Shown here piece by piece: positions 55,124-64,000 of a stretch of 64,000 bases of DNA. The stretch comes from CAYMEV01 sp964389675 [NCBI: uncultured Candidatus Sumerlaeota bacterium]. GTDB lineage: Bacteria; CAYMEV01. The stretch's first letter is position 1, and each line of letters opens with the position of its first letter. Under the pieces are notes generated by a model. That model searched no databases. It had not been told where the DNA came from and worked only from the letters and a program-made list of their open reading frames with translations. The position numbers and the translations under genes are program-made. The stretch lies in contig CAYMEV010000006.1 in assembly GCA_964389675.1 (NCBI GenBank), positions 1-64,000 of the forward strand, read 5' to 3'.

Positions 55124-56065
55124 TTAGATCTGTTCTGTATTGACCCCCTTATTCTTAAGTAGCTCAATAACCCCTTTTTCACCGATCAGGTGAAGTGAAC
55201 CAACCACTATAAAATACGTTTTTTCATCATTGAAATATTCAATTATTTTCTCGGCCATTTCAATATTTCTCTCATCATTCAGTTTTTCATAAAATTTTTC
55301 CAGCTTCGGCTGTTTTTCAATCGCGTCGAACAGGTACTTAAATAGGCTCTCTGAATCTCCGCTCTTCCAGCTCTTAATTATCTCCTCCATCTGTGTTTTC
55401 ATGGTATCAAGCTCAAGGAATGAATCCACAAGGAACATCTCCTGAAGTTCTTCTGGAAAAGAATCAAAAAGCCTGAGCTGATACTCGATCCCCTCAAGCT
55501 CCATAATCTCCATTTTTTTCTCCTGAGATTTTTTTACAAAGTGCATCTCAATTCCCAGATAGGGCGAAAAACCCATCTTTACCATTTCAAGAGGCAATAT
55601 TGAAATAGCAAGAAACCATGGTTTAAAATTCTGAAAAAGGCTTATATCGTATCCCTTTTCCTTCATCTTATCCCTGATCATTTCATAATTCTCAGCTGAA
55701 ATACTATCCTTGATTGTTCTTCCATCCTTATAATAGGCTATCTCCTTTATCAGGTCCATAACAGCCTTATCACTGCCTTTTGTGATATCTGCCTCCAGCA
55801 CCAGTATATCAGATTTTTCAAAAGAATCCTCAATAGCATCATCAAGAGGATATAATTCCTGCGTTCCAAGGTGTATTGAACCAAGTATATAATTGGTTTT
55901 TCCATTGTACTCCAGTTCCCACATGAATGTAGAAGGTTTCTTCTCCTCAATGATATCAGGATTGGTCTCCTTTTCAGCTTCCTGAACTATAATATTATTA
56001 TTGCTGTTGCAACCGAACAGAACTGTAAAAATAATAAGACAAAGCAAAAATCTGTAAATTCTCAT
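55124..56065 (-). CDS. TraB/GumN family lipoprotein (Tiki-like)
   Basis: 313-residue protein with a lipoprotein signal (Cys at about 19, LFGCNS). The family motifs are the GSIHLG near residue 62, a glutamate in LVLEAD, and a C-terminal GSLHLIGEKGV. TraB/PrgY/GumN proteins are related to Tiki metalloproteases, and the glycine-histidine motifs are the proposed metal site. Lies between fhs (23 bases) and the beta-lactamase-like gene. The substrate is unknown. Confidence 0.85.
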   Translation of the reverse strand: MRIYRFLLCLIIFTVLFGCNSNNNIIVQEAEKETNPDIIEEKKPSTFMWELEYNGKTNYILGSIHLGTQELYPLDDAIEDSFEKSDILVLEADITKGSDKAVMDLIKEIAYYKDGRTIKDSISAENYEMIRDKMKEKGYDISLFQNFKPWFLAISILPLEMVKMGFSPYLGIEMHFVKKSQEKKMEIMELEGIEYQLRLFDSFPEELQEMFLVDSFLELDTMKTQMEEIIKSWKSGDSESLFKYLFDAIEKQPKLEKFYEKLNDERNIEMAEKIIEYFNDEKTYFIVVGSLHLIGEKGVIELLKNKGVNTEQI

Positions 56066-56088
56066 AATTAAATATTCTCCCTCCTATA

Positions 56089-57759
56089 TTAGAATATTCC
56101 GTTTATGTTTCCATGAATATCGATGTCTATATTTTCCGCTGCAGGATGACGAGGAAGCCCCGGCATCCTCACAATATCACCTGTGATTGGTATAAGGAAT
56201 CCTGCACCTGAAGCAATTTGAATCTCTCTCACTGTTACTATGAAATCCCTGGGGCGCCCTAAAAGCTTTGGATTATCCGACAGGGAGTTCTGTGTTTTTG
56301 CAATACATACCGGAAGACCCTCAAGCCCAAGTTTTTTAATCTTTTTAATGTCCAGCTTTGCATGATGCATATAATCCACAGCCTGTGCACCGTACATCTT
56401 TTTTGCAACTGCTTCGATCTTTTCTTCAACAGTTGAACTCCATGCATAAAGTGGCTTAAATTCACTTATACATTTTTCAGCAGCGTTTATAACAAGCTCT
56501 CCAAGTTCCAAAGCGCCATTTCCGCCATGCTGCCAGACATCAGATGCTGAACATCCTACACCAAGTTCTTTTGCTCTTCTTTTAACAATATCAATTTCTT
56601 CATCTGTATCAGTATGGAATTTATTAATAGCCACAACGGGGCAGAGGTTAAACTGCATCATATTTTCAACATGTTTTTCAAGATTTTCCAATCCTTTTTC
56701 AACAGCGTCTGGGTTTGGATCCTTTGTTTCCTTAAGCGGGACACCTCCATGAAGTTTAAGTGCCCTCACTGTAGCAACAAGGACAGCAGCCTTGGGGCTT
56801 AGTTGAGCCGATTGGCATTTGATGTCAAAAAATTTCTCTGCACCAAGGTCAAATCCGAAACCTGCCTCTGTTACAGCATATTCAGAATGGGACATAGCCA
56901 TCCTGGTAGCTAAAACAGAATTTGTACCCTGGGCTATATTGGCAAAAGGACCCCCGTGTATTATTGCTGGATTTCCTTCTATTGTCTGCACAAGATTGGG
57001 CTTTATGGCATCCTTAAGAAGTGCTGCCATAGCCCCTGAAGCGCTTATATCCTTTGCATAGATGGGCTTATTATCATATGTGAAGCCTATGAAAATTCTT
57101 CCCAGCCTGGATTTCAGGTCCTCGAAATTTTCTGAAAGACAGAGTATTGCCATGACCTCTGAAGCAGCAGTTATATCAAAACCTGTTTCTCTCGGGACCC
57201 CATGTATTTTGCCTCCCAGGCCGATGACAATATTTCGAAGCGACCTGTCATTCATATCCATAACCCTTCTTATGTGTATTGTCCTTGGATCCAGATCAAT
57301 ATCGCCTTTCTTCTGCTGAATATGATTGTCTATAAGAGCTGCCAGAAGGTTATGGGCTTTCTCAACAGCGGCAAAATCACCTGTGAAATGAAGATTTATG
57401 TCCTCCATAGGGAGTACCTGGGAATACCCGCCGCCAGTTGCTCCGCCCTTCATGCCGAACACAGGGCCGAGAGAAGGCTCTCTAAGAACCACAGTAGCTT
57501 TTTTACCCAGTTTATTTAATGCCTGGACAAGGCCGATGGACATGGTTGTTTTGCCCTCTCCAGCAGGTGTTGGAGTAATTGCTGAAACAAGTACAAGATT
57601 GCATCTGCTGTTTTCTGGCAGTTTCAGGTGGCTCAGAGGAAGCTTTGCTTTGTATTTGCCATATAATTCAATATCCTTTGCATCTATCCCAAGAATCTCT
57701 GCTATCTCTTCAATGGGCTTCATCCTGGCTGAACTGGCTATCTCTATATCACTCTTCAT
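56089..57759 (-). CDS. fhs: formate--tetrahydrofolate ligase
   Basis: 556-residue enzyme that makes 10-formyltetrahydrofolate from formate, tetrahydrofolate and ATP, used in one-carbon metabolism and, in acetogens, the Wood-Ljungdahl pathway. The ATP-binding TPTPAGEGKTT, the LREPSLGPVFGMKGGATGGG core and the C-terminal end are complete. First gene of a three-gene run with the TraB/GumN and beta-lactamase-like genes; ordinary in folate metabolism of anaerobes. Confidence 0.96.
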   Translation of the reverse strand: MKSDIEIASSARMKPIEEIAEILGIDAKDIELYGKYKAKLPLSHLKLPENSRCNLVLVSAITPTPAGEGKTTMSIGLVQALNKLGKKATVVLREPSLGPVFGMKGGATGGGYSQVLPMEDINLHFTGDFAAVEKAHNLLAALIDNHIQQKKGDIDLDPRTIHIRRVMDMNDRSLRNIVIGLGGKIHGVPRETGFDITAASEVMAILCLSENFEDLKSRLGRIFIGFTYDNKPIYAKDISASGAMAALLKDAIKPNLVQTIEGNPAIIHGGPFANIAQGTNSVLATRMAMSHSEYAVTEAGFGFDLGAEKFFDIKCQSAQLSPKAAVLVATVRALKLHGGVPLKETKDPNPDAVEKGLENLEKHVENMMQFNLCPVVAINKFHTDTDEEIDIVKRRAKELGVGCSASDVWQHGGNGALELGELVINAAEKCISEFKPLYAWSSTVEEKIEAVAKKMYGAQAVDYMHHAKLDIKKIKKLGLEGLPVCIAKTQNSLSDNPKLLGRPRDFIVTVREIQIASGAGFLIPITGDIVRMPGLPRHPAAENIDIDIHGNINGIF

Positions 57760-57917
57760 GATATGCCTCCTGTTTTTTATATTTCTATATCATATTTAGC
57801 AATTAATACAATCTATAAATACCCTGATAAAATAATTTTTGTAAAATATAACAAAATAATGTAAACTATAAATGTTAAAGTTAAAAACATAAACCCTAAC
57901 TTAAAAAGGAGTATAAC

Positions 57918-58511
57918 ATGAATGCTTGGTGGGAAGGAATTTCCTTTCTGGAAAAGATATACTGGTTTTTTGCAATACCCTTTTCAATCATTTTCATAAT
58001 TCAGCTTATTATGGCAATACTTGGTTTTGACAGTGAAGGAGATCTCTCTGAAGACATTGATGCAGATATTGATGATGCAGATGCTGAATCTGTTGACTCA
58101 GGCCTTCGGCTGTTTTCAATAAGGAATATAATTATTTTCTTCACTGTATTTGGCTGGGCTGGTATTGCCAGTATAAGATCAGGAATGAATGATGCAAGCA
58201 GTGTTTTTCTTTCTTTCGGGGCAGGATTCCTGATGATGTATATATATGCTAAGCTTTTTAATGTTATTATGAAGCTTACTGAGAGCGGAACAATGGATAT
58301 CAGGAATGCCCTGGACCAGAAAGGCCAGGTATACCTGAAGATACCCGGAAAAAGGGAGGGGGCTGGAAAGGTCAATATAGATGTTCAGGGAGCCATGCGT
58401 GAGCTTGATGCAATGACAGATGATGAAGAAATAGCAACAGGAGAAACCGTTATAGTAGTTGAAATATTCGAAAATAACACTCTATTAGTTAAAAAATACA
58501 TAAAGGAGTAA
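57918..58511 (+). CDS. NfeD-like membrane protein
   Basis: 197-residue protein with one hydrophobic segment near the N terminus (about 14-36), an acidic stretch, then two or three more membrane segments (about 65-110) and a C-terminal OB-fold (about 130-195, ending TLLVKKYIKE). This is the layout of NfeD/YuaF proteins, which pair with flotillins; a flotillin gene begins six bases downstream. The start has AAAAAGGAG. The pair is known to influence membrane fluidity and lipid domains. Confidence 0.85.
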   Translation: MNAWWEGISFLEKIYWFFAIPFSIIFIIQLIMAILGFDSEGDLSEDIDADIDDADAESVDSGLRLFSIRNIIIFFTVFGWAGIASIRSGMNDASSVFLSFGAGFLMMYIYAKLFNVIMKLTESGTMDIRNALDQKGQVYLKIPGKREGAGKVNIDVQGAMRELDAMTDDEEIATGETVIVVEIFENNTLLVKKYIKE

Positions 58512-58517
58512 TCACAG

Positions 58518-59915
58518 ATGTCAGGTCCTTATATTGTTTTATTGTTTTCAGTTGTAATTCTGGCTTTATTTCTGGCCTTTATTACTGTATTATCCCGTTA
58601 CAAAAAATGCCCATCCGATAAGATCCTTGTAATATACGGTAAAATAGGGAAAGGCAAAGATGGGTACCCTTCTTCTTCAAAATGCATTCACGGCGGGGCT
58701 GCTTTTATCTGGCCTGTTTTTCAGCATTATCAATTCCTTGATCTGACCCCAATATCAATTGAGGTGAACCTTACAAAGGCCCTTAGTAATCAAAACATAA
58801 GAGTAGACGTGCCCTCAAGGTTCACGGTAGGTATATCCACAGAGCAGACAATAATGGTAAATGCAGCAGAAAGGCTGCTTGGGCTCGGTTTGAACCAGAT
58901 ACAGGAACTTGCAAAGGATATTATTTTCGGCCAGCTAAGGCTGGTAATTGCAACCATGAAGATCGAGGAAATTAATTCCGACAGGGATAAATTCCTTGCC
59001 AATGTATCGAATAATGTTGAAAACGAACTGAAAAAGATCGGCTTAAAGCTTATCAATGTCAATGTAACTGACATAAAAGATGAGTCGGGGTATATTGAAG
59101 CTCTTGGCAAGGAAGCTGCCGCAAAAGCTATTAATGATGCAAAGATCTCAGTGGCTGAGAAGAACAGAGATGGTTCAATTGGGGAAGCAAATGCCAAGCA
59201 GGAGGAAAGGATACAGGTCTCAAAAGCTAATGCTGCAGCAGTAGAAGGTGAAAACCTTGCCAAGATAATGATATCTGTATCTGATTCAGAAAGGAGGGAA
59301 AAAGAGGCTGAAGTTAACAGAAAAGCCATTGCGGCAGAAAAGGTTCAGTCCGCCATGGCCCTCGAAGAGGCATATGAAGCTGAAAAATCTGCAGAGACCA
59401 AAAGGGCTGAAAAGGTAAGGGCTACCAAAACAGCAGATGAAATAATACCGGCAGAGATTGCAAAACAGAAAATGGAGATTGATGCTGAAGCTGATGCTGA
59501 AATGACAAGAAGGCAGTCAAAGGGTGAAGCTGATGGAAAGCTTTTTATCATGCAGGCACAGGCACAGGGTATGCTCGAGACATTATCGAAACAGGCTGAA
59601 GGATTTCAGAAGATAATTGAAGCGGCAGGCCAGGATCCTAAAAATGCAGCAATGCTTATGATAACCGATAAGCTTCCGGAAATAATCCAGACACAGGTTG
59701 AAGCTATCAAGAATCTGAAAATAGATAAGATCACCGTCTGGGATTCAAACTCAGATGGAAAAGGAGGAAATACAACCTCCAATTTCTTATCCGGGATGGT
59801 CAGATCAATACCACCTCTTGATGAATTGTTCAGGATGGCTGGAATGGAGCTCCCGGATTACCTGGGGAAAAAGAGCCAGGAAAAACCTCAAGGCAAAGAA
59901 AAACCTCAGAAATAG
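58518..59915 (+). CDS. flotillin family protein (SPFH/Band 7)
   Basis: 465-residue flotillin. An N-terminal hydrophobic hairpin (about 4-25) is followed by the SPFH domain (about 28-200), an alanine/glutamate-rich coiled coil (about 190-350) and a C-terminal oligomerization region. Flotillins organise membrane microdomains. The RBS AAGGAG precedes the ATG. It is paired with the NfeD-like gene upstream, as is typical, and ends at a hairpin. Confidence 0.92.
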   Translation: MSGPYIVLLFSVVILALFLAFITVLSRYKKCPSDKILVIYGKIGKGKDGYPSSSKCIHGGAAFIWPVFQHYQFLDLTPISIEVNLTKALSNQNIRVDVPSRFTVGISTEQTIMVNAAERLLGLGLNQIQELAKDIIFGQLRLVIATMKIEEINSDRDKFLANVSNNVENELKKIGLKLINVNVTDIKDESGYIEALGKEAAAKAINDAKISVAEKNRDGSIGEANAKQEERIQVSKANAAAVEGENLAKIMISVSDSERREKEAEVNRKAIAAEKVQSAMALEEAYEAEKSAETKRAEKVRATKTADEIIPAEIAKQKMEIDAEADAEMTRRQSKGEADGKLFIMQAQAQGMLETLSKQAEGFQKIIEAAGQDPKNAAMLMITDKLPEIIQTQVEAIKNLKIDKITVWDSNSDGKGGNTTSNFLSGMVRSIPPLDELFRMAGMELPDYLGKKSQEKPQGKEKPQK

Positions 59916-59920
59916 AACAG

Positions 59921-59942
59921 GAGGGGTATTCATATACCCCTC
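59921..59942. terminator. hairpin after the flotillin gene
   Basis: GAGGGGTAT (59921-59929) and ATACCCCTC (59934-59942) form a nine-base perfect stem with a TCAT loop, followed by a T-rich stretch. It lies between the convergent flotillin and Kelch genes. Confidence 0.6.
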
Positions 59943-59981
59943 TCTGATTAATTTATTCTTTTATTATTATCCGGTCTTAAT

Positions 59982-61973
59982 TCATTTTGCAGCAAAGTAG
60001 ACTGCAGCATCAGCATCAGTATTTCCTTTACTGTCTTGCACCGTAAGATAGAATTCTATCCTGTCTTTTCTCATATTATGGTAAACAGGGTTTTTCTCTT
60101 TTGAATACCATCCCCTTCCATCTGACCAGAAATATTTATATGGTGGGGCCCCTCCAGACGCAACAGTTTCGCCGCCCAGCTTTATCTGCCCATTAATTGA
60201 TGTAATCCCGCCCTTTCCTGCATCCGCAATAAGCATATCATGCTCCATTATATAGTGGATATTCCTTACTGATTTTTTTGATAATGGAACATCAATGGTT
60301 CCGCCGAACATATGAATATTACCTTCGGCAATTACACATCCTGAATAAAAATTAAATGAGGGCTTTGATCTCAGCTTAAGCCATTTTTTCCATGAAGAAT
60401 CATAAAGCTTAAAGGCATATATCTCATTTGCCAGTCTTCCCCTGTCAAAAAAAACATAACTGCCAATACGAAGCAGTACTCCAGGGTATCCTGAATTTCC
60501 GGGTATTGAAGGCCAAGGTGCATTCTTCCAGGATTCTGAGCAGATATCATATACATCCCCTCCCGGAATATCCAGGTAATCCCTGTCTCTTCCCCCCATA
60601 AAATAAATCCTGCCATTCTTTACGGTCATACCCGAAAGCATACGTGGCCTGTCAGGCAGCGGCAGCTCTGACCAGCTTTCCGACTTTATTTCATATTTCC
60701 AGAATTCTATATCATAGGGCCCAGGACTGTTTACATGGCCCATAACATATATTACACCACCAAACTCAGCCATGCTTGGCCTTCTGAAATGCTTTCCGTT
60801 CCCGAAATCCGGCGGGCCTGGAATTAAGCTGTATCTGCCTCCTTCGGTATCATATTGATAGCGATACATTATATTACAGGAGGAACTCATAAAATAGCAG
60901 AAATCACCATAAATCACAGCTGAGTATGGCTCAGGACAGTCCTCAGGGGGAGGGGCCAGCATTTGCCATTTCCTGTTCTGAAGGTCAAATCTTGCTGCCC
61001 TGCTTCCAGCAAAACCTGAAAAAGCATAAATATATGAACCATCAGAAGAAGCCCCGATCACAAAATCAGAGAATGGTAATGGGATATTTTTTGTTTTATC
61101 AAGCCATCTATTTCCATAATAAAATACTCTGATATCCTCATTAACCTGATTATCGTGTGATTTTACCTTAAGAGTGCATGCATTTGCCCAGGACTGGCCC
61201 ATCCTGTCCGCATCATAATGAATTATAATCTCCTTTTCCTCATAGGGATTAAGGATGATACAGTCCTTCTGAAGATGTATAATTTTGCTTTCTGATTCAT
61301 CTGTAAATTTTAGCTTTTTATTATCCCCGGTATTATTTATGAGCTTGATGGAAAAGCTCTCTGATGAGCTGTCAATAAAGACAGTATCAGGTATAACCCT
61401 GAACTGTTCAACTTCGCTTTTAATTATGCTGATATCATCAAGAAATATCCTTCTGCCCTCTGAATCGCTGAAATAGTGAATACCAAGCCTGTAAGTATTA
61501 TCTTCCTCCACAGTAAACTTCTTTTCTATTCTCCTGCATAAAGAATTGTCAATATCATCTTCTCTAAAGAGCTGCTTTTTATATCCATCAGGCCCAATAA
61601 GTAAAATCCCAAGGCTCTCAGGGCTGACTGATATCTTCACCTTAAGGCTGAAACCCAGGGTGTATTCATTGTTTTTCTCAAGCTTGAACCCTGATGTATA
61701 GCACCATGAATCTGACTCATTCTTCCTGTTGCCACTGCAAATAAGCGTATGCTCACCTTCACAGGAATTATACCTGCTGAAAGCGACCTGCCATGGATTG
61801 CCCTGCAGGGTCTTTAAGCTCCATCCAGCCGGTAATGATCTACTGCCCTCAAAACCCTCATTCATTATTACCGTGTGCCCTGATGAAAATTTGGCACTGG
61901 CGGATATCAGTATGGAAAATAAAAGCAGAAGGCTTTTTAGTATATATGCTATTTTTATATTAGTATTGCCCAT
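59982..61973 (-). CDS. secreted Kelch-repeat protein
   Basis: About 663 residues from the ATG at 61973, just before a clear signal peptide (LLLLFSILISASA). A first beta-sandwich domain (about 25-190) resembles a MAM/CBM-like module with a NEGFEG start. Then a beta-rich linker, a Kelch-type propeller (about 295-575; repeats such as YAFSGFAGSRAARFD, YFMGGRDRDYLDI, HMFGGTIDVP) and a C-terminal PKD-like domain (about 590-660, GGAPPYKYFWSDG). An upstream GTG (61997) is less likely. Probably cell-surface or extracellular; ligand unknown. The end stops 66 bases short of the flotillin gene's. Confidence 0.82.
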   Translation of the reverse strand: MGNTNIKIAYILKSLLLLFSILISASAKFSSGHTVIMNEGFEGSRSLPAGWSLKTLQGNPWQVAFSRYNSCEGEHTLICSGNRKNESDSWCYTSGFKLEKNNEYTLGFSLKVKISVSPESLGILLIGPDGYKKQLFREDDIDNSLCRRIEKKFTVEEDNTYRLGIHYFSDSEGRRIFLDDISIIKSEVEQFRVIPDTVFIDSSSESFSIKLINNTGDNKKLKFTDESESKIIHLQKDCIILNPYEEKEIIIHYDADRMGQSWANACTLKVKSHDNQVNEDIRVFYYGNRWLDKTKNIPLPFSDFVIGASSDGSYIYAFSGFAGSRAARFDLQNRKWQMLAPPPEDCPEPYSAVIYGDFCYFMSSSCNIMYRYQYDTEGGRYSLIPGPPDFGNGKHFRRPSMAEFGGVIYVMGHVNSPGPYDIEFWKYEIKSESWSELPLPDRPRMLSGMTVKNGRIYFMGGRDRDYLDIPGGDVYDICSESWKNAPWPSIPGNSGYPGVLLRIGSYVFFDRGRLANEIYAFKLYDSSWKKWLKLRSKPSFNFYSGCVIAEGNIHMFGGTIDVPLSKKSVRNIHYIMEHDMLIADAGKGGITSINGQIKLGGETVASGGAPPYKYFWSDGRGWYSKEKNPVYHNMRKDRIEFYLTVQDSKGNTDADAAVYFAAK

Positions 61974-62087
61974 ATCTTCATATAAGGGGAAAATCACAAT
62001 AAAGCAAGAAAAACAGCTATGCTGTCTATTTAAGCTTAATGCATAATCTTTTTGGTAATGGCGGGCTTTTTAATAAGTATTCTGATT

Positions 62088-62852
62088 TTACCTGCCGTAA
62101 AACAGGTATGAAAGGTATTCATCAGTCCTTTGAACAGACCATGAATGCCTGTTGTCATCACAATCCTTCCACAGCTTCACTTCAATCCCTGTATCTGTAT
62201 AATATTGATAATCCTCATCAATGAGTTTGATAATATCAGGATAATCATACCTGTTATGCGCCAGGCCAAGCCTCCATTTTATCGCCGACGGGTCCTTTAT
62301 CATTTCCTTTAGATATTCAGAACCCTTGCCATGACTGAAGACTCCCTTTACCGAATCATTATTCAGATATGCATGGTAATATGCCATAAATCCCCCCGCA
62401 CTCAGTCCAAGATTGTAGATCTCAATATTTTCCTTTTTTATCATCTTTTCCTTGATAACGGCAATCATCCTGTCTATGAAGTCTATCTCCTTTTCTATAA
62501 CCCATCCCCTGCAGATGCATTCCCTATGCTCATATTCATAGATAGGGTAGGGCACTGCAAAGAAAAAGTTATACCTGTCAGCATATTCTTCCATAAAGGT
62601 CATATTCTCCGGCTGATTGCCAAAGTAATCACGAGTATTGCTGCAGGTTGATCCCACATAATACACGACCAGTTTAGTGCTTTGGGCATGCTTTTTCGGG
62701 ACATACAGCAGATATGCCCTGTAATTGCCGAACTTATCCCTTACAGGAACGGGAGATGCATACCATCCGGTTTTTTGATAGAATTTCTGACACCCCCCAG
62801 CAGATAAGAGAAAAATAGCAGCTATCAATAATGCTATACGGGTTCTTTTCAT
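62088..62852 (-). CDS. alpha/beta-hydrolase lipoprotein (PHB-depolymerase-like esterase)
   Basis: 254-residue protein with a lipoprotein signal (Cys at about 21, SAGGC). The nucleophile elbow GLSAGG is followed by a plausible aspartate region (HNRYDYPD) and a C-terminal RHSW histidine, the triad layout of the PHB depolymerase/esterase group. It overlaps the EIIA-PII-like gene upstream by four bases (ATGA), so it shares its transcript with the antiporter. The substrate is not evident. Confidence 0.75.
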   Translation of the reverse strand: MKRTRIALLIAAIFLLSAGGCQKFYQKTGWYASPVPVRDKFGNYRAYLLYVPKKHAQSTKLVVYYVGSTCSNTRDYFGNQPENMTFMEEYADRYNFFFAVPYPIYEYEHRECICRGWVIEKEIDFIDRMIAVIKEKMIKKENIEIYNLGLSAGGFMAYYHAYLNNDSVKGVFSHGKGSEYLKEMIKDPSAIKWRLGLAHNRYDYPDIIKLIDEDYQYYTDTGIEVKLWKDCDDNRHSWSVQRTDEYLSYLFYGR

Positions 62853-63664
62853 ATATTTCCCTTGGAATAAGCCAGATCAAGAACCATTATGCTGATACCG
62901 GAATAGTTATCAAGGTCTCCGACATCATCTTCAATTGCCTTAATTATTGCAGGAAGCCTGCTCTCGCTGATTTTAGAAACAATCAGCTTGCTGAAAATCC
63001 TTTTTTCCCCTGAAAAATCAAAAAACTCAAGAAATAGAGGGACATTTGACAAAATATTCTCCATGCTCTGGGATTCCAGTATTGTTGCACCTATTACTCC
63101 GTATTCGACAAATATCTCAGTAATTTTTTCAAGCTTATCATCATCCCTGACAACAATCAGAGCCAGCTTATCTTTGGATGATTTGGTAATTTCAGGCATT
63201 TCAGCATGAGCATTCTGAAGGAAATTTTCATATATATTTACCTTGCTGCCTGACCTTAAAAGCAGGTCCCTAAGCTCCTGTTTATTAAGTATCCTTGATA
63301 CCTGTGCGAGTATTTTTATATGGTCATCGGGCTGTGCTTCAGGCCCTACGATAGTAACAAATATCCTGGACTTTTTTCTGTCAATGCTGTCAAAGGGGAT
63401 CCCTTTTCTGCTGACAGCAATTCCCACGGCAAAATCATCCAGTCCCTTGATCTGACAATGAGGAATGGCAATGCCGCTTGTAAATCCTGTACTGCCTTTA
63501 TCTTCTCTTTCTTTCAATGCAATATATATATCATTTTCAGAGTAATTTTTTAAAACTTCTGATCTTTTCATAAGGGAGGCAAGCTTATGCAGTGCATCAT
63601 CCTTTGAATCAGCAAAGAAATCCTCAGTACAGCATTCCAATTTCAGAACATCAAATATATCCAT
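62849..63664 (-). CDS. PTS EIIA (nitrogen/fructose type) fused to a PII-like domain
   Basis: 271 residues. The N-terminal EIIA domain (about 1-150) has the phosphoryl-acceptor His69 in GIAIPHCQ, close to the position of His73 in EIIA-Ntr, and FVTIVGPEAQPDDHIKIL. The C-terminal part (about 165-270) starts LALIVVRDDDKLEKITEIFVEY and reads like a PII/GlnB-type ferredoxin fold, though the T-loop is not recognisable. It lies just after the antiporter gene and probably regulates it in response to phosphotransfer or a small ligand. Confidence 0.8.
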   Translation of the reverse strand: MDIFDVLKLECCTEDFFADSKDDALHKLASLMKRSEVLKNYSENDIYIALKEREDKGSTGFTSGIAIPHCQIKGLDDFAVGIAVSRKGIPFDSIDRKKSRIFVTIVGPEAQPDDHIKILAQVSRILNKQELRDLLLRSGSKVNIYENFLQNAHAEMPEITKSSKDKLALIVVRDDDKLEKITEIFVEYGVIGATILESQSMENILSNVPLFLEFFDFSGEKRIFSKLIVSKISESRLPAIIKAIEDDVGDLDNYSGISIMVLDLAYSKGNI

Positions 63665-63670
63665 ATATCA

Positions 63671-64000
63671 TCATCTCCTTTTCAGGCTTTTGAGTATTGC
63701 ATATTTGCTTATCGGGGGACCTATCATTTCATGCACGAAAACTGCAATAAGCACAATATTTACAAGTTTGAGTATTTCCATCTGCACATTCGCATCTGAA
63801 TGAGCAATAAGTGGTGATGCCTGTATGAATAATATCAATCCCAGGGCAACTCCTGCTTGCGGCAGCAGGCACAATCCGAGGTTTTTTCTTATCTCCCCGG
63901 GCAGTTTCATAACTGCAGAGGGGATAAATATACCTGAATACTTGCCAAATGCCCTGAAAAAGACATATGCAATAGAAATAAGTATTATATCCATATCTGC
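63671..64000 (-). CDS. Na+/H+ (CPA2-type) antiporter, C-terminal part, cut by window end
   Basis: Only the last 109 residues or so are in view; the frame runs open to the window edge, so the ATG at 63994 is probably internal. Several hydrophobic segments and the LLPQAGVALGLILF signature, together with the FFRAFGKYSG segment, match the C-terminal membrane half of KefB/CPA2-type sodium or potassium/proton exchangers. The following EIIA-PII-like gene starts seven bases later and may control it. Confidence 0.75.
   Translation of the reverse strand, partial: ADMDIILISIAYVFFRAFGKYSGIFIPSAVMKLPGEIRKNLGLCLLPQAGVALGLILFIQASPLIAHSDANVQMEILKLVNIVLIAVFVHEMIGPPISKYAILKSLKRR

Noticed and set aside
57760-57917. 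Riboswitch between fhs and the NfeD-like gene
   Set aside because: The region is a plain AT-rich divergent promoter stretch; I found no conserved riboswitch core or stable stem.
1-64000. CRISPR arrays, insertion sequences or prophage
   Set aside because: No spaced direct repeats, transposase, integrase or phage structural genes were seen anywhere in the window.

Overview
This 64 kb window looks like the chromosome of an AT-rich, non-model diderm bacterium. Evidence for an outer membrane comes from a heptose-bisphosphate phosphatase of the LPS pathway, several lipoproteins, an M16 peptidase pair and a secreted Kelch protein. The phylum cannot be fixed from sequence alone. A long, Bacillus-type SRP RNA with an Alu domain, a GWxTD-domain lipoprotein, an MglA/Roadblock pair, an XPB helicase and a methyl-accepting protein fused to a solute-binding domain together suggest a deep-branching or candidate lineage rather than a well-known genus. 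Gene density is very high, many stops and starts overlap, and no gene-free stretch exceeds about 300 bases. I saw no IS element, prophage, CRISPR array or rRNA.

Layout. 0.2-1.0 kb: rsmA on the plus strand. 1.0-9.5 kb: one long minus-strand operon rimP-nusA-infB-rbfA-truB-uppP-cupin-manC-ddl (translation start-up and RNA modification running into undecaprenyl-phosphate recycling, GDP-mannose and D-Ala-D-Ala synthesis). A terminator-like hairpin sits in the rimP leader. 9.6-14.2 kb: minus-strand fabG, an active ketosynthase, a ketosynthase-like protein that has lost its catalytic triad, ispG and a single-domain response regulator. 14.4-16.5 kb: an epimerase and DUF1611 pair matching the dgcA-dgcN pair. 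16.5-19.6 kb: comEA behind a near-perfect sigma-54 promoter with an upstream palindrome, a PP2C phosphatase and comM. 19.8-24.1 kb: ABC exporter, CDF metal transporter and a REC-GGDEF protein. 24.2-27.0 kb: two M16 peptidases, one active and one without the zinc motif. 27.2-32.8 kb: a YitT protein, then a sigma-54 activator co-transcribed with two CNNM-type membrane proteins.

32.9-42.6 kb (minus): MglA and Roadblock; recR-ybaB-dnaX behind SRP RNA and tRNA-Ser; gmhB; a TolB-N-like/TPR protein; ftsE without ftsX; cheR; a Na+/Ca2+ exchanger; tRNA-Arg; and a small unknown gene. 42.8-50.9 kb (plus): the methyl-accepting/solute-binding fusion, a TetR regulator, transaldolase, a GWxTD lipoprotein, the methylmalonyl-CoA mutase catalytic subunit and a tRNA-binding protein. 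51-64 kb: XPB helicase, a mosaic serine beta-lactamase-like protein with an ankyrin insert, a TraB/GumN protein, fhs, NfeD-flotillin, the Kelch protein, and an antiporter (cut by the window end) with an EIIA/PII-like protein and an esterase lipoprotein.

Most notable for follow-up: the sigma-54 plus palindrome control region of comEA, in a window that also encodes a sigma-54 activator of unknown targets; the membrane-anchored chemoreceptor-like protein whose peptide-binding-protein domain should lie in the cytoplasm; the active/dead ketosynthase pair; the EIIA-PII-like fusion next to an antiporter; and the tRNA-SRP RNA-dnaX transcription unit.
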